Source: an uncultured Lachnospiraceae bacterium
GTDB lineage: Bacteria; Bacillota; Clostridia; Lachnospirales; Lachnospiraceae
Assembly (NCBI GenBank): GCA_902766655.1
Contig: CACXEL010000425.1
Span: 1-5,903, forward strand
Direction of reading: 5' to 3'
Length of the DNA stretch: 5,903 nt
This document shows, in pieces, positions 5,047-5,903 of the stretch. The notes beneath the pieces were generated by a model. The model was not told the origin of the DNA and ran no database searches. It saw nothing but the letters and a program-made list of their open reading frames with translations. Within the stretch, counting starts at the first letter, position 1. The number at the start of each line of letters is the position of its first letter. Both the position numbers and the translations under genes were made by a program.

Positions 5047-5903
5047 AAGGATGGCTCCTCTATCCCCGACTGGCCTGGGAGGGCCTTCGCAAGAACCGGC
5101 AGCTGTCTCTGCCCTATCTGCTCACGTGCGTCGGTATGGTCGCCATGCACTACATTCTGGCGTATCTGGCTTCCCCCTCGACCATCGAGAAGCTGCCCCA
5201 TGGCGGAGAGACCATCGAGACGATCATGGTGTTGGGGTGCCTCGTCATACTGCTGTTCTCATTTATCTTTCTCTTCTACACCTATTCCTTCCTGAACCGC
5301 CGCAGGGCCAGGGAGTTCGGCCTCTACAATGTCCTTGGCATGGGTAAGCGAAATCTTTCCAGGATCGTGCTCTGGGAGAGCTTCATGGTGACTGTCGTCG
5401 CGCTCACCGGCGGACTTGCCCTGGGGGCTGTCCTCTCAAAGCTGGCGGAGCTGGGGCTCGTCAACCTCATGGGAGCGGAGATCGACTACCGCATCCGGCT
5501 GGATTTCAAGGCCGTATTCCGGACAGTGGTCTGCTATGTGCCGGTTTTCGCCCTGAACGCCATCGCCGCGGTCATCCGCACCCGGCGCACCAGCGCTGTG
5601 AATCTGCTCAAGGCTGAAAACGCCGGGGAGAAACCGCCAAAGGGAAACTGGCTCCTGGCAATCCTGGGATTCATCATCCTGGGGACCGCGTACTGGCTGG
5701 CACTGAGCATCACGAACCCGCTGGACGCGCTCATGTGGTTCTTTGTGGCGGTCCTCCTGGTCATCATCGCCACCTACATGCTCTTTATTGCCGGCAGCGT
5801 ATGGATCTGCCGCAGGCTCCAGAATAACAAGAGGTATTACTACCGCCCCGACCACTTCGTGTCGGTCTCCTCCATGGCCTATCGCATGAAACGCAACGGA
5901 GCC
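5043..5903 (+). CDS. bceB: ABC transporter permease, BceB/FtsX-like (3' truncated by window edge)
   Basis: The frame opens at the ATG at 5043, overlapping the ATPase stop codon, with GGAGGTGA (5030-5037) as ribosome binding site, and remains open to the window end, giving the first 287 residues. Membrane segments are visible at about residues 22-42, 61-84, 111-133, 161-178, 203-221 and 229-254. Between the second and third lies RRRAREFGLYNVLGMGKRNL (87-106), the cytoplasmic coupling element typical of FtsX-like permeases. BceB proteins are about 650 residues with ten helices and a large extracellular domain between helices seven and eight; that domain, which governs which peptide is recognised, lies beyond the window. 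In the family this permease is both the detoxifying pump and the sensor that controls the histidine kinase. No frameshift or premature stop is seen in the part available. Confidence 0.93.
   Translation, partial: MKGWLLYPRLAWEGLRKNRQLSLPYLLTCVGMVAMHYILAYLASPSTIEKLPHGGETIETIMVLGCLVILLFSFIFLFYTYSFLNRRRAREFGLYNVLGMGKRNLSRIVLWESFMVTVVALTGGLALGAVLSKLAELGLVNLMGAEIDYRIRLDFKAVFRTVVCYVPVFALNAIAAVIRTRRTSAVNLLKAENAGEKPPKGNWLLAILGFIILGTAYWLALSITNPLDALMWFFVAVLLVIIATYMLFIAGSVWICRRLQNNKRYYYRPDHFVSVSSMAYRMKRNGA

Noticed and set aside
5181..5220. Direct repeat ACCATCGAGA at 5181-5190 and 5211-5220
   Set aside because: It lies within permease coding sequence, where it encodes TIE twice in a short extracellular loop. 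It is too short and isolated to suggest an attachment site or CRISPR-type repeat.
5021..5347. + strand frame of 108 codons overlapping the start of the permease gene
   Set aside because: The permease frame starting at 5043 is open to the window end and has clear FtsX-like helices and coupling motif; the other frame is a shadow.
5436..5855. Minus-strand frame of 139 codons near the right end
   Set aside because: It is antisense to the permease gene, polar and without motifs; the + strand reading is unambiguous.

Overview
The window looks like chromosome from a moderately high-GC Firmicute, probably a gut-type clostridial lineage. This is an inference from three things: a Bce-type (peptide-antibiotic sensing and detoxification) two-component plus ABC transporter module, a remnant of an M56/BlaR1-type sequence, and Gram-positive style AGGAGG/GGAG ribosome binding sites. 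No species can be named from the sequence alone. All recognisable genes are on the + strand; the long minus-strand reading frames are shadows of them.

Left part (1-671): the window opens inside the C-terminal ~161 residues of a major facilitator superfamily (MFS) exporter, which ends at 487. The following 184 bp contain no intact gene. They do hold a decayed fragment of the N-terminus of an M56/BlaR1-family membrane protein (about 503-631, including LLKKAPKWISYLLW). The fragment has no start codon and its homology stops abruptly. A possible promoter (TTCACT-N17-TATAAT, 501-529) lies inside this relic.

Middle part (672-2372): one 566-residue protein of unknown function, with four N-terminal membrane segments followed by a ~450-residue acidic, presumably cytoplasmic, region. 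It resembles no family I can name with confidence and is the least explained gene here.

Right part (2442-5903): a BceRS-BceAB-type resistance module. An OmpR-family response regulator (2442-3116) is followed after 4 nt by a short intramembrane-sensing histidine kinase (3121-4098). A 183-bp regulatory gap follows, holding a TTACA-N4-TGTTC operator-like site, a 12-bp-stem inverted repeat, a perfect TATAAT and a strong AGGAGG. Then come the ABC ATPase (4282-5046) and, overlapping it by ATGA, the FtsX/BceB-type permease (from 5043), which runs off the window before its large extracellular domain.

In characterised systems of this family the transporter itself detects the antimicrobial peptide and signals to the kinase, which has almost no extracellular domain. 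The phosphorylated regulator then activates the transporter promoter. The layout here, with a separate regulated-looking promoter in front of the transporter pair, fits that scheme. The peptide recognised cannot be inferred from the window because the permease is cut before its specificity domain.
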